Assembly (NCBI GenBank): GCA_022563595.1
Contig: JADFNB010000003.1
Coordinates: forward strand, 1 to 64,000
DNA: 64,000 nt
From: Gemmatimonadota bacterium
Lineage (GTDB): Bacteria > Gemmatimonadota > Gemmatimonadetes > Gemmatimonadales > GWC2-71-9
Direction of reading: 5' to 3'
The translations under genes and the position numbers were made by a program. The notes beneath the pieces are model-generated. The model was not told the DNA's origin and ran no database searches. It saw only the letters and a list, made by a program, of their open reading frames with translations. Position 1 is the first letter of the stretch. Each line of letters opens with the position of its first letter. Positions 7,624-17,436 of the stretch are shown here, one piece after another.

Positions 7624-9602
7624 GGCGTCAGCGTCGGCGGGTTGAGCTGCACGGCCCACAACCCGCTGTTCCAGTCGCTGAAGAAGATATAGCCCTTGTG
7701 GGGCTGCGACGCCCAGGTGAACGGCGCGTTCGCAACGTAGCCGTTGGGATCGTAAGGAATGAACTGGGCGATCTCGCGTCCTTGATAGTAGAGGTTCCCC
7801 TTCAGCTCGCCCGCGATGTCGACCACACGCAACCCGCCGTTGTAGAACGCCGCATAGAGCTTGTCGTCCTCGATCCAGAAGTTGTGCGAGCCGGCCTCCG
7901 GGACCTCGTAGCGCGCAACCTCTTCCGGGTGCTCCGGATCGGTGACGTCGATGATGTGGATGTAGCCGGCCGCGCGGTTGGGCGTGCTGCCGCCTGCGAC
8001 GTTGAGACCATAGGGAAAGATCTCGTCGCCCATGAAGACATAGGTTCGCCCGGTCGGGCTCCGGTACGGGAATGCCGCGTGGTTACGCCCGCCATAGGCC
8101 TGGATTCGGCCGATCTCGACGGGGTGGGAAGGGCTGCCACCGGCTATGCCGTTGCCGACGTCGACCATTACCGTCCCGTCGGCCCAGTTCGACGAGTAGG
8201 CGATCCCGTCGACGATCCAGACGTCGTGGACCCCATGCCCTGGCGTGTCGAGCTCGAACACGCCCACGCGGCGCGGGTTGCGGGGGTCCTCGATGCTGAT
8301 GACGTCGTACTTCCGTCCGTTGTTCACGGCGTACACGTGGTTCCGATAGACGAACACGTTGTGCACGCCGCCGGTGAGACCGTCGTCGAAGGTCGCCAGG
8401 ATCTGTACGTCACGCGGGTTCGAGCAGTCGAGGATCACCAGGCCATTCCGCCGGTTCGACGCGCCCTCCCGACTGATCACGCAGATCCGACCGTCTTCTG
8501 AGACCTTGACGTCGTTCACCGTGCGGGCGTCTACGACGACGCTGTCGATCAAGGACGGGCTCGAAGGATCGGTCACGTCCCAGAAATAAGCCTGGCCGCC
8601 CGCTCCCCATGTGCCGGTGAGCGCGTAGTCACGCCCGTCAACGCCCTCCCAGACCCAGAGATCGGAAGTATGCTTGTCGTTCACTGCCCCTTGACCGAGC
8701 AGTTCGATACGCTGAGTCACGTCGCGTGGTGTCACCAAGATCGTGCGGCGGGCCACCTGCCCCGGCCCGATGGCCACGACGGTGAACTCGCCGCCCTTGT
8801 AGGCGACGAACCTGCCGCGATCGTCCACCTCGGCGGCCGGGAACTGGGCCACAGCCGACGGCTCCGGCCGACCGGCTAGCACGTAGGTCACGTGAACGCC
8901 ATCGACCACGCGGCCGCGTGCGTCGAGCGCTTCGGCGGATAGATGCACGACATCACCGGTGCGCACCGAGTCAGCCGACGCGGAGAGCGTGAAGGTCCGG
9001 ATGGGATTGGCCACCACCTCGGACCGATACTCGCCGGTCACACCGCCGGCCGACGCGATGATGGTGACGCGCCCCTCGGAGAGGGCCGTGATCTGTCCGT
9101 ACCGGTCGATCGTCGCCACCCGTGGGACGCCGGACGACCACCGGACCTCCACATCGTCACGCATCAGACCGGCCCGGTCTGTTACCTTCGCCTCCGCCCT
9201 GACCGACGTGCCGACGATCATCCGGCCTACCGGTACCTGCACGGCCACCTCGGCGATCGGCGCTCCCTCGACGTTCACGGTCACGGACGCGCGGGCCCGC
9301 CCTGCGTCCCGCGCCATGGCGACTACACGGTACGTACCGCCCAACTGCGCGATCACCACGCCTTCGCGCGACACAAGCAGCGCCCGCCGGTTTGACGAGA
9401 AGAACCGAATCGGGACGTCGACCCGCCGCCCCGCCGAGTCGTAGGCCACCGCCGTGAGCCGGATAGAATCTCCGGCCGTGAGGTTGACGGTCGTCGCCGG
9501 CGCCATCTCCACCCGGGCAGACACCGGCTGTTGCGCCGAGATGGGCGCGGCGATCGCCATGCCGGCGGCGATCGATAAGGCTACTGCGTACACCTTCGTC
9601 AT
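7620..9602 (-). CDS. Secreted protein with Ig-like domains and LVIVD-type propeller
   Basis: The 660-residue protein begins with a signal peptide (MTKVYAVALSIAAGMAIAAP, then ISAQQ). Residues about 30-330 hold three or four bacterial Ig-like (BIG2-type) domains marked by TAGDSIRLTAVAYD, VATIDRYGQITALSEGRVTI and VRTGDVVHLSAEALD. Residues about 350-655 form an LVIVD-repeat propeller (YFWDVTDPSSP, VLILDCSNPRDV-like, HIIDVTDPEHPEEV, LRVVDI). It is presumably an outer-surface or secreted binding protein. ATG 9602 directly starts the signal peptide; a longer upstream frame crosses repeat DNA. It is the first gene of a two-gene operon with the YncE-like protein. Confidence 0.85.
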   Translation of the reverse strand: MTKVYAVALSIAAGMAIAAPISAQQPVSARVEMAPATTVNLTAGDSIRLTAVAYDSAGRRVDVPIRFFSSNRRALLVSREGVVIAQLGGTYRVVAMARDAGRARASVTVNVEGAPIAEVAVQVPVGRMIVGTSVRAEAKVTDRAGLMRDDVEVRWSSGVPRVATIDRYGQITALSEGRVTIIASAGGVTGEYRSEVVANPIRTFTLSASADSVRTGDVVHLSAEALDARGRVVDGVHVTYVLAGRPEPSAVAQFPAAEVDDRGRFVAYKGGEFTVVAIGPGQVARRTILVTPRDVTQRIELLGQGAVNDKHTSDLWVWEGVDGRDYALTGTWGAGGQAYFWDVTDPSSPSLIDSVVVDARTVNDVKVSEDGRICVISREGASNRRNGLVILDCSNPRDVQILATFDDGLTGGVHNVFVYRNHVYAVNNGRKYDVISIEDPRNPRRVGVFELDTPGHGVHDVWIVDGIAYSSNWADGTVMVDVGNGIAGGSPSHPVEIGRIQAYGGRNHAAFPYRSPTGRTYVFMGDEIFPYGLNVAGGSTPNRAAGYIHIIDVTDPEHPEEVARYEVPEAGSHNFWIEDDKLYAAFYNGGLRVVDIAGELKGNLYYQGREIAQFIPYDPNGYVANAPFTWASQPHKGYIFFSDWNSGLWAVQLNPPTLTP

Positions 9603-9606
9603 GGTC

Positions 9607-9655
9607 TTACCATCCTTCCACCTTGTCATCCTTCCGTCCTTATCGTTCGTTCGTT
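9607..9655. repeat. CATCCTTCC-type repeat upstream of the LVIVD gene
   Basis: ACCATCCTTCCACCTTGTCA followed by TCCTTCCGTCCTTATCGTTC is another imperfect copy of the purine-rich array (purine strand facing the gene at 7620-9602). On the mRNA strand it supplies GGAAGGATGG just before the start codon. It may serve as leader sequence for that gene. Confidence 0.55.
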
Positions 9656-9822
9656 CGACCCGACAAAACCTCACGATCGACACACATATCAAAGATAACC
9701 CGCCGGTCCACATCCGCCGCAGCGTGGGCTCCTCACCTACAACATCCGCCTCGACTTGTTCCGTGCAGCGGCGTATCTTCCTCACCCCACGGCGTTAGAC
9801 AGCAGGAACGGAAGCGGTCGCT

Positions 9823-12800
9823 TTGTTTGAAAATATCTTCGAAACCGTCAATTCCGGTTTCGCGCAGGCACTGTACGAGGACTTCCTTCGCGACCCCGAG
9901 TCGATATCAGCCGAATGGCGCGAGCTGTTCGAGAGCGGCTTGGCGGGCGAAGCGCCGCCAGGAGACGAGCAGCCAGAGGAAACGGCAGGGTCCGGTGTAC
10001 CTGAAACCGGTACACCCTCTCCACCCACCTCTCCCGCCGCTCCCGGTACGACACCCATTACCGGCCCCGCGCTGCGACTTCTCCAGAACATGGAGGCGTC
10101 ACTCGACATTCCGACGGCGACCTCGTTCCGCGAGATCGACGTCACGATCTTGTGGAACACCCGTCGCTCGCTGAACGCCCAACTCGCCGCCAGAGGGATC
10201 AAGCTCTCGTTCACACACATCATCGGCTGGGCGATCGTACGGGCGTGCGAGCGTTTCGCGTCGATGTACTCCGCCGTCGTGGAAGAGGGCGGCGAGCCGC
10301 ACCGTCTCAGTCCCGACGCGGTGAACTTCGGTTTGGCGGTCGATGTGCAGCGGAGGGACGGCACGCGGAAGCTGATGGTCCCGGTCATCAAGGCCGCCGA
10401 CGCGATGGGCTTCGCGGACTACCACCGGGAGTACGAGCGTGTCATCGCGGGCGCACGCGACGGCAAGCTGCTGCCCGACGCCTACACGGGCAGCACGATC
10501 ACGCTCACCAATCCCGGCACGATTGGCACGGTCGCCTCGGTGCCGCGGCTCATGAAGGGTCAGGGATCGATCATCGCGATGGGGGCGATTCGAGATGTGC
10601 CGACTCGTCGGCTCATGACGATAACGAGCACCTACGACCACCGGATCATTCAGGGCGCCGAATCGGGACTCTTCCTCCAGCTGATCGACGCCTACCTACG
10701 GGGAGAGCACGGGTTCTACCGCGAGATCGCCGAGGAGATGGGTATCGACGGGGCAGTCACGCTAGTCGAGGCGGCAGCTCCCGCCGGAGCAGCGCCTCCC
10801 GAGGTGCAGGGCGACATGCTCTACCACGTAGCGGCGGCGATGTCGCTCGTCAAGGCACACCGCACGCACGGCTACCTCGCCGCGCGCCTCGACCCGCTCG
10901 GCACGGAACCCATCGGTGATCCGGCGCTGCACCCGGAGCCGCTGAATCTCACGCCCGACATCATGCGCCAGATTCCGGCAGCCGCGCTACGCACCTACGT
11001 GGGCGGGGAAACTCTGGAAGACATTCTCCCGCGTCTGCGCGAGACGTACTGCGGTACCATCGCGTACGAGATCGAGCACATCGCCAATCACGAGGAGCGC
11101 GTCTGGCTGCGCCGCGTGATCGAATCGGGTGAGCACCGTGCGCCGCTCACCGACGAGGAGAAGCGCAAGCTTCTGAGCCAGCTAACCCGCGTCGACGTGC
11201 TCGAACGGTTCCTGCAGAAGAACTACCTGGGCCACAAGCGCTTCGGCATCGAGGGGCTGGACATGCTCGTGCCGATGCTGCACCAGACACTCGACCTGGC
11301 CTGTCACGACGGGGTCCGGCAGGTCGTCATGGGAATGGCGCACCGCGGGCGGCTCAACGTGTTGACCCACATACTGGGGCGGCCGTACGAGACGCTCCTC
11401 GCCGAGTTCGAGGGCGGCCGGGCCGTCGAAGAGACGCTCACGCCCAGGGGCGGCACCGGTGACGTGAAGTACCACCACGGCGCGACCGGCACCTATACGA
11501 CGATCCACGGCGAAGAGATAGCGTTGACGTTGATGGCGAACCCTAGTCACCTCGAGGCGGTAAACCCCGCGGTCGAAGGAAACACGCGCGCGAAGCAGAC
11601 CGACCGCTCCGGGCGCGACGCGAAACACGATCCCACAATCGTGCTTCCGATCCTGATGCACGGTGATGCCGCTTTTGCGGCGCAGGGTGTCGTAGCCGAG
11701 ACGTTCAACCTGTCACGGCTCGCGGGCTACGGGACCGGCGGGACGCTGCACATCATCACCAACAACCAGATCGGTTTTACCACTGACATATCGGAAGCGC
11801 GTTCGACCGACTTTGCGAGCGACCTGGCGAAAGGTTACGACGTGCCCATCGTGCACGTCAACGCGGACGATCCCGAAGCGTGCCTCGCAGCTATCCGTCT
11901 GGCGCTGATGTACCGCAAGAAGTTCCATGCGGACTTCGTGATCGACCTGGTCGGGTACCGGCGGCACGGTCACAACGAAGGCGACGAGCCGCGCTACACG
12001 CAGCCGCGCATGTATGCCCTGGTCGCCAGCCACCCACCCGTCCGTGAGCTGTACGCCCAACGGCTCATGGAGTTGGGGGTCGTGAACGCGGCCGAGGTCA
12101 CAGCGGAGGCGGACCGCGTCTACCAGGAACTCACCGAAACCCAGGCGCGCCTCCGCCGCGATCTCGAACGACTGGGCGAAGGTGAGGAACCGGACCGGGT
12201 CAGCGGCACGTTCCGCGTCGTGCAGGAACCCGCCACGGCCGTCGATGCAGGAGCGCTGCGGACGCTCAACGACGAGTTGCACCGGGTTCCGGCAGGGTTC
12301 AACCTCAGCCGGAAGCTCATGAAGCAGTTCAAGCTGCGAGCAAGTGCCCTTGACGGGGACGCGACGATCGACTGGGCGCACGCCGAGACGCTCGCTCTCG
12401 CGTCGCTCCGACTGGATGGCGTCCCCGTACGGTTCACCGGACAGGACACCGAGCGCGGCACGTTCAGCCAGCGGCACCTGGTGCTGCACGACGCCGAGTC
12501 CGGCGAGCGATACACGCCCATCCAACACATCACGGAAGCCAAAGCACCGTTCGAGCTGCACAACTCACCGCTCTCGGAGTACGGCGCGCTCGGCTTCGAG
12601 TACGGCTACGCCGCCGCGGTGCCCGAGGCGCTGGTGCTGTGGGAAGCCCAATTCGGTGATTTCGTGAACGGGGCGGAGATCATCATCGACCAGTTCCTGA
12701 TCGCCGGTCTGTCGAAGTGGGGACAGACATCTCGTCTCACGCTTCTGCTACCGCACGGACACGAGGGCCAGGGGCCCGAGCACTCGAGCGGGCGCATCGA

Positions 12801-13395
12801 GCGGTTTCTCGCCCTCACCGCCGAGGGCAACCTCCGCGTCGCCAACTGCTCGACACCCGCCCAGTACTTCCACCTACTGCGACGGCAGGGACTCCACGGC
12901 GAGGTGCGCCCCCTGGTGATCTTCACGCCCAAGAGCTTGCTACGTCACCCCCGGGCTATGTCGGCGTTTCACGAACTCACGGATGGCGCGTTTTCACCGG
13001 TGTTGGACGATCCGACGCTCCCCGGGGAGCACGGCGCAGTGACCCGGCTGGTCCTGTGCTCCGGGAAGGTGTTCTACGACGTCGTGACCGCGCAGCGCCG
13101 CGCCGAGGCACGCCACGTGGCCATGGGAAGGATCGAGTTGCTGTATCCGTTCCCGCGAGAGGAGATCACGGCGCTCGTCGGCCGGTATCCCGCCCTCACG
13201 GAGATCGTGTGGCTCCAGGAGGAGCCGCAGAACATGGGCCCGCGCAAGTGGACGGTACCGCAGATCCGCGAACTCGCGCCGGAGGGCACGACGGTCCGCT
13301 GGATCTCACGTCCCGAGCGCTCCAGCCCCGCGGAGGGATATCCGGCCGCCCACAAAGCGGAACAGGAGCGGCTGGTGCGTGCCGCGCTCGCGTAG
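9823..13395 (+). CDS. kgd: Fused E2-E1 2-oxoglutarate dehydrogenase / decarboxylase (kgd/OdhA type)
   Basis: The 1190-residue protein joins three parts: a short E1-type N-terminal helix (ALYEDFLRDPESISAEWREL) with a Pro-rich linker (45-80), a dihydrolipoyl succinyltransferase catalytic domain (about 85-325; TYDHRIIQGAESG with catalytic H273) lacking a lipoyl domain, and a full thiamin-diphosphate E1o domain (GMAHRGRLNVL, HGDAAFAAQGVVAETFNLS, NNQIGFTT). This layout is that of mycobacterial KGD and corynebacterial OdhA, which use the lipoyl E2 of pyruvate dehydrogenase. It feeds 2-oxoglutarate to succinyl-CoA in the TCA cycle. The TTG start is chosen for the GGAAG eight bases upstream and the usual N-terminal sequence. 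No E2, E3 or OdhI gene is adjacent. Confidence 0.93.
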   Translation: MFENIFETVNSGFAQALYEDFLRDPESISAEWRELFESGLAGEAPPGDEQPEETAGSGVPETGTPSPPTSPAAPGTTPITGPALRLLQNMEASLDIPTATSFREIDVTILWNTRRSLNAQLAARGIKLSFTHIIGWAIVRACERFASMYSAVVEEGGEPHRLSPDAVNFGLAVDVQRRDGTRKLMVPVIKAADAMGFADYHREYERVIAGARDGKLLPDAYTGSTITLTNPGTIGTVASVPRLMKGQGSIIAMGAIRDVPTRRLMTITSTYDHRIIQGAESGLFLQLIDAYLRGEHGFYREIAEEMGIDGAVTLVEAAAPAGAAPPEVQGDMLYHVAAAMSLVKAHRTHGYLAARLDPLGTEPIGDPALHPEPLNLTPDIMRQIPAAALRTYVGGETLEDILPRLRETYCGTIAYEIEHIANHEERVWLRRVIESGEHRAPLTDEEKRKLLSQLTRVDVLERFLQKNYLGHKRFGIEGLDMLVPMLHQTLDLACHDGVRQVVMGMAHRGRLNVLTHILGRPYETLLAEFEGGRAVEETLTPRGGTGDVKYHHGATGTYTTIHGEEIALTLMANPSHLEAVNPAVEGNTRAKQTDRSGRDAKHDPTIVLPILMHGDAAFAAQGVVAETFNLSRLAGYGTGGTLHIITNNQIGFTTDISEARSTDFASDLAKGYDVPIVHVNADDPEACLAAIRLALMYRKKFHADFVIDLVGYRRHGHNEGDEPRYTQPRMYALVASHPPVRELYAQRLMELGVVNAAEVTAEADRVYQELTETQARLRRDLERLGEGEEPDRVSGTFRVVQEPATAVDAGALRTLNDELHRVPAGFNLSRKLMKQFKLRASALDGDATIDWAHAETLALASLRLDGVPVRFTGQDTERGTFSQRHLVLHDAESGERYTPIQHITEAKAPFELHNSPLSEYGALGFEYGYAAAVPEALVLWEAQFGDFVNGAEIIIDQFLIAGLSKWGQTSRLTLLLPHGHEGQGPEHSSGRIERFLALTAEGNLRVANCSTPAQYFHLLRRQGLHGEVRPLVIFTPKSLLRHPRAMSAFHELTDGAFSPVLDDPTLPGEHGAVTRLVLCSGKVFYDVVTAQRRAEARHVAMGRIELLYPFPREEITALVGRYPALTEIVWLQEEPQNMGPRKWTVPQIRELAPEGTTVRWISRPERSSPAEGYPAAHKAEQERLVRAALA

Positions 13396-13456
13396 CCAAT
13401 TCGTTCGGGGCCGCGGCCCCGGCCTCGTTGCGGTCAAGGACGATTAAGTTTCGTTC

Positions 13457-14023
13457 ATGCCGATTCTCGATCTCATCCGGTACATCGTCTTTGCGATCTT
13501 CGTCCTGAGCGCTGCGGTGGCCTTTGGGTCGTGGGCGGTGACGACCCGTCGCGTCAATCCGTTCAGCAGTGCAGCGAGATTCATCCGCAGCACGACCGAC
13601 CCCATTCTCGTTCCGTTCGAGCGTTGGCTGCTGCAAAGAGGCGGCAACCCGCAAAACGCGCCCTGGTGGCTTCTCGGTGTCGCCATCGTCGGCGGTATCA
13701 TCGTGATCACGGTGACGCAATGGCTGGGAGCTACGCTCATGCGTGCCGGTGCGGCCGCATCGCAGGGCCCGCGCGGCATCATCCGGCTGGTCGTGTACTA
13801 CGCCGGTCAACTGATCATCTACGCGTTGATCGCCCGGGTCATCGGTTCCTGGTTCGGGCTCGGACGGTTCAATAGATGGATGCGCCCAGCCTACAGGCTG
13901 ACCGATTGGATCGTCGAGCCGCTCCGGCGGATCATCCCGCCGTTCGGCAGGATCGACATCACGCCTATCGTGGCGTGGCTTCTCTTGCAGGTGATGCTGA
14001 GTATCGTGGTGAGGATGATCTAG
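13457..14023 (+). CDS. YggT-family membrane protein
   Basis: The 188-residue protein has four likely membrane segments in two YggT repeats, the second marked by RPAYRLTDWIVEPLRRIIPP and FGRIDITPIVAWLLLQ. YggT proteins sit in the cytoplasmic membrane and have been linked to osmotic tolerance and cell division or photosystem assembly in different bacteria. The first repeat is degenerate (ARFIRSTTDPILVPFERWLL). It follows kgd by about 60 bases in the same direction, without an obvious terminator between. The stop codon runs into a purine-rich repeat. Confidence 0.8.
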   Translation: MPILDLIRYIVFAIFVLSAAVAFGSWAVTTRRVNPFSSAARFIRSTTDPILVPFERWLLQRGGNPQNAPWWLLGVAIVGGIIVITVTQWLGATLMRAGAAASQGPRGIIRLVVYYAGQLIIYALIARVIGSWFGLGRFNRWMRPAYRLTDWIVEPLRRIIPPFGRIDITPIVAWLLLQVMLSIVVRMI

Positions 14024-14055
14024 GATGGAAAGATGGAAGGATGGAAAGATGGAAG
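14024..14055. repeat. GGATGGAAAGATGGAAGG tandem array
   Basis: The cleanest copy of the repeat: GGATGGAAAGATGGAAGG twice in about 32 bases, starting directly after the yggT stop codon and ending before the convergent HDAC-like gene. A short pyrimidine counterpart (CCCTTCCTTCCTTCC, about 14105) lies just inside that gene. Confidence 0.75.
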
Positions 14056-14060
14056 CGGCC

Positions 14061-15827
14061 CTATGAACTCGGGGCGAGGAGCTTGAAGTGGTACTCCTGT
14101 GCGACCCTTCCTTCCTTCCGGCCGACGATCTGCTTCATCCGCTCACTCACCGGATACACCTGCAACTCCGCATGCCATACGACCGGCCGGCCGGTTGCCG
14201 CGTCCACCACGCGCCCCTCGGCGAGCGCGCGCGCCGCCTCAGGCAACGGCAGCCGGGCCACCGCCCGGTGCAGCGCCTCGAACCGATCCTGGGCGACCGG
14301 ATCGAGAAACCGCACATGGTGTCTGCCGAGTACCGCCATGTAGAAGTGGGACGGCGCGAATGCCATGCCGTCGACGTGGATGGTCTCACAGATCATCACC
14401 AGCCACGCGACGACCTCCCGCAGAAGACCCAAGCCCGGATGTTCCTGTCCCGGCAGGCGCGGCATGGCGTCGCTGAACTGGCCCCGCGGGTTCTGTAGCA
14501 ACAGCCACTCGACGTAGAGCACCTCCATTCCGGGCACCGCGCTGGTGTTCCGGTTCAGGCGCAGCTCCACCAGTAGTTCCCTTCGGTCGACGTCACCCCA
14601 GAGCCGTATCGTTTCGCCCAGACCGGAGCTGAAATCGACATCCACCGTGGGATGCTCGAAACCGCAGCGTCGTATCTCCTCCAGGAATCCCACCCGCTCG
14701 AGCGACAGCTCGATCCCGTGGCGCGAGAACGCACCCAAAACCCGCGCCCGCCGTGGCGCACCCGGAGCTATGCCGACCAAGTCGTCTTCCGTGAGGCCCC
14801 ATCCGTCGTCCGGCTCCTCCACCAACAGGGCCTCGCGTCCGTGCCGAAACTGCCGCAACACGACCGTCAAGTCGTCGGGCGGCTCCACGACGTGGCCCGC
14901 CAGGAGCGAGGAGAGGAAGCGCGCGGTATAGCGCCACGCGCCGCCCCCGTATCCACCCGCCAGTACAACGGCCAGCGGTACATCTTCCCGCAGTCGTCGT
15001 ACCTCATCCAGCACGAACCGGTCCCGGTCCAGCATACCGGCGGCGCTGATCATCCAGTCGCCCAACCGGTCGTCTTCCGCCGGATCGGTCCCGGCAACGT
15101 AGATCACGAAAGCCGGTTCGTAGGCTGCTATCACGGGCGGCAGGGACTCTCGCAGCGCCGTGAGATAGGTGTCGTCGGCGACGCCGGTCCCGAGTGCAAT
15201 CGACGTCGACTCGATCCCGCCAAGCGGCTCCCAATCGTTGTTGTGGATCGAGAAGGTGTGTACCGTGGAATCGTCCGCGAAGATGCCGCGCGTCCCGTTC
15301 CCGTCGTGCAGATCCAGATCGATTACGAGAACGCGTTCCGTGAACCCGTGTCTACGGAGATGGGCGATGGCGATGGCGATGTCGTTGAGCATGCAAAACG
15401 CCATGCCCCGGTCCGCGGTCGCGTGGTGGAGCCCTCCACCCAGATTGACCGCGATGCGGCCGGTCCGACGCGCCAACCGCACCGCCTGGATGGTTCCGCC
15501 GGCGGCCAGTCGCTGTAACTCCAGCACCCGTTGCCGCTGGTCGTCGAGGACCGGAACACCGAATACCTGAGTCGCCGTCTCGACGCGATCCAGCGATTCC
15601 ACGTGCGAGGTCGTGTGGACCCGCAGGATCGCCTCCATCGAAGCCGGACGGGGATCGGCGATCTCGCGACGCCGGACCAATCCCTCCTCGTGAAGGAAAG
15701 CCAGTATGCGCGCCCCGCGCTGAGGATCCAGCGGGATGGCCGGCATCGTATACTCATAGTCCCGGTGGTAGACGAGGAAAAGCGGCGAGCGCCCGAACCG
15801 GCGGGTGATTCGACGAAGCCAGCGCAT
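14061..15827 (-). CDS. Histone-deacetylase-fold hydrolase with long C-terminal extension
   Basis: Residues 1-310 form an arginase/deacetylase fold of the HDAC/AcuC class: GGGLHHATA (H134/H135), DLDLHDGNGT (zinc ligands D172, H174), AGTDPAEDD (D248) and GGYGGG with Y293. All metal and catalytic residues are kept, so it is probably an active zinc amidohydrolase on acetylated lysine or polyamines. Residues 311-588 are an extension I do not recognise (SRHGIELSLERVGFLEEIRR, VDFSSGLGETIRLWGDVDRR, EVLYVEWLLLQNPRGQFSDA). AcuC-type enzymes are normally about 310-390 residues. The gene converges on yggT and is divergent from the amidohydrolase. Confidence 0.88.
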   Translation of the reverse strand: MRWLRRITRRFGRSPLFLVYHRDYEYTMPAIPLDPQRGARILAFLHEEGLVRRREIADPRPASMEAILRVHTTSHVESLDRVETATQVFGVPVLDDQRQRVLELQRLAAGGTIQAVRLARRTGRIAVNLGGGLHHATADRGMAFCMLNDIAIAIAHLRRHGFTERVLVIDLDLHDGNGTRGIFADDSTVHTFSIHNNDWEPLGGIESTSIALGTGVADDTYLTALRESLPPVIAAYEPAFVIYVAGTDPAEDDRLGDWMISAAGMLDRDRFVLDEVRRLREDVPLAVVLAGGYGGGAWRYTARFLSSLLAGHVVEPPDDLTVVLRQFRHGREALLVEEPDDGWGLTEDDLVGIAPGAPRRARVLGAFSRHGIELSLERVGFLEEIRRCGFEHPTVDVDFSSGLGETIRLWGDVDRRELLVELRLNRNTSAVPGMEVLYVEWLLLQNPRGQFSDAMPRLPGQEHPGLGLLREVVAWLVMICETIHVDGMAFAPSHFYMAVLGRHHVRFLDPVAQDRFEALHRAVARLPLPEAARALAEGRVVDAATGRPVVWHAELQVYPVSERMKQIVGRKEGRVAQEYHFKLLAPSS

Positions 15828-15955
15828 GATGGGAAATTAGGCAGGAGAGGTACGGGAAACGCGAGAGGCAGAGGCATCCGGGTCGGAACCGGCTGGTGCC
15901 GACAGGGTACCTCAGCACCGATCAACCCGCCAACCAGATCCTCGGGAGTGCGACA

Positions 15956-17341
15956 ATGCGCCAAATTCCGGCAGGACTCACACTGCTCGCGGCCACGTTT
16001 GCGGCCGCCCCGTTCTCCAGCTCCGCGGCGCAGGAGGTCACGGCATTCACGAACGTCAATGTCATCCCGATGGATCGGGAACGGGTACTGGAGGACCAGA
16101 CCGTGGTCGTGCGTGACGGCCGGATCGCCCAGATCGGGCCGTCACGCAGCACGCGTGTACCAGACGGCGCTAAGCTTGTTGACGGTAATGGGAGGTACCT
16201 CATTCCCGGCCTGGCCGAGATGCACGCGCACATCCCGCCCGCGCAGATTCAACAGTTCAACCTCGGGCGCCAGTGGGTGGAGGACGTGTTGTTTCTCTAC
16301 GTAGCCAACGGGGTCACGACCGTACGCGGCATGCTGGGCGATCCGTCTCACCTCCGGCTCCGGGAGCAGGTGGAAACCGGCGACGTAGTCGGACCCCGGA
16401 TCTGGACCTCGGGACCATCGGTGAACGGGAACAGCGTACAGACACCCGACTCGGCGCTGCGGACCCCGGAATTCCAGCAAGATGCCGGTTACGACTTCAT
16501 CAAGATCCATCCGGGACTGACACGCGAAACGTTCGACTCACTCGATGCGGCCGCCGACCGAGTGGGGATTGGATTCTCCGGTCACGTACCGGCGGCCGTG
16601 GGCATTCGGCGCGCGCTCGAAGCCCGGTATTCGTCGATCGACCACCTCGATCGCTATCTCGAATACCTGGCCGGCAACGAGCACGCGTCCGGCCAGGTCT
16701 CCGGCTTCTTCGGCGCCAATCTCGTAGACGACATCGACGAATCGAGGATCCGCGAGATCGCCCGCCGCACTCGCGAAGCAGGCGTCTGGAACACCCCGAC
16801 GCAAACCCTCATGGACAGCTACGTGACGGAAGAGTCGCCGGAATCGATGGCGCGGCGGCCCGAGATACGATACATGCCTCCAGGGATGCGCCGGTCCTGG
16901 ATGAATTGGAAGCGTACCAGCTCGTCGCAAGGACCCAGCCAGCCGCAGCGCAACCGTTTCACCGAGATCCGGCACCGGCTCATCCGGGCCCTGCAAGACG
17001 AGGGAGCCGGCCTCCTACTCGGATCCGATGCTCCCCAGGTCTGGAACGTGCCGGGCTTCTCCGCTCACCGCGAACTCCAGAGCATAGTCGCGGCGGGGCT
17101 GACCCCGTATGAGGCACTTATCACCGGCACGCGGAACGTGGCCACGTTCTTCGGGATCGAAGACCGGGCAGGCACCATCGCCGTAGGCAAGTACGCCGAT
17201 CTGATTCTCCTGGAAGCGAATCCCCTGACCGATATCACCAACACGACACGCCGCTCGGGTGTCATGCTCCGGGGACGGTGGATGTCACAGCAATGGATTC
17301 AGGATCGACTGGAGCGGATTGCGGCGCGATACGCCCAATAG
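15956..17341 (+). CDS. Secreted metal-dependent amidohydrolase (imidazolonepropionase/prolidase-like)
   Basis: This 461-residue protein opens with a signal peptide (MRQIPAGLTLLAATFAAAPF, cleavage near SSAAQ). The amidohydrolase barrel carries H90-x-H92 in GLAEMHAHI, a candidate metal-bridging Lys in DFIKIHPG, a His in GFSGHVP, and the metal Asp in LLLGSDAPQVW. The C-terminal strand pair (GTIAVGKYADLILLEANP) completes the beta-sandwich. Related secreted enzymes act on dipeptides or cyclic amides; the substrate here is not deducible. The ATG is chosen because GGGAG lies about eight bases before it and it begins the signal peptide. Confidence 0.87.
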   Translation: MRQIPAGLTLLAATFAAAPFSSSAAQEVTAFTNVNVIPMDRERVLEDQTVVVRDGRIAQIGPSRSTRVPDGAKLVDGNGRYLIPGLAEMHAHIPPAQIQQFNLGRQWVEDVLFLYVANGVTTVRGMLGDPSHLRLREQVETGDVVGPRIWTSGPSVNGNSVQTPDSALRTPEFQQDAGYDFIKIHPGLTRETFDSLDAAADRVGIGFSGHVPAAVGIRRALEARYSSIDHLDRYLEYLAGNEHASGQVSGFFGANLVDDIDESRIREIARRTREAGVWNTPTQTLMDSYVTEESPESMARRPEIRYMPPGMRRSWMNWKRTSSSQGPSQPQRNRFTEIRHRLIRALQDEGAGLLLGSDAPQVWNVPGFSAHRELQSIVAAGLTPYEALITGTRNVATFFGIEDRAGTIAVGKYADLILLEANPLTDITNTTRRSGVMLRGRWMSQQWIQDRLERIAARYAQ

Positions 17342-17374
17342 CACTCGCCGACGACTCAGGATGCGTACCGATCA

Positions 17375-17400
17375 GTGAACGGGAAACGGGAAGCGGGAAG
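17375..17400. repeat. GGGAAACGGGAAGCGGGAAG purine repeat
   Basis: GTGAACGGGAAACGGGAAGC then GGGAAG lies between the amidohydrolase and DUF167 genes. It resembles the GATGGAA arrays in length and purine bias but has a different unit. Confidence 0.5.
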
Positions 17401-17436
17401 CGCCGCAAACGAGAGACGCCGGCTGCGGTACGCTGT

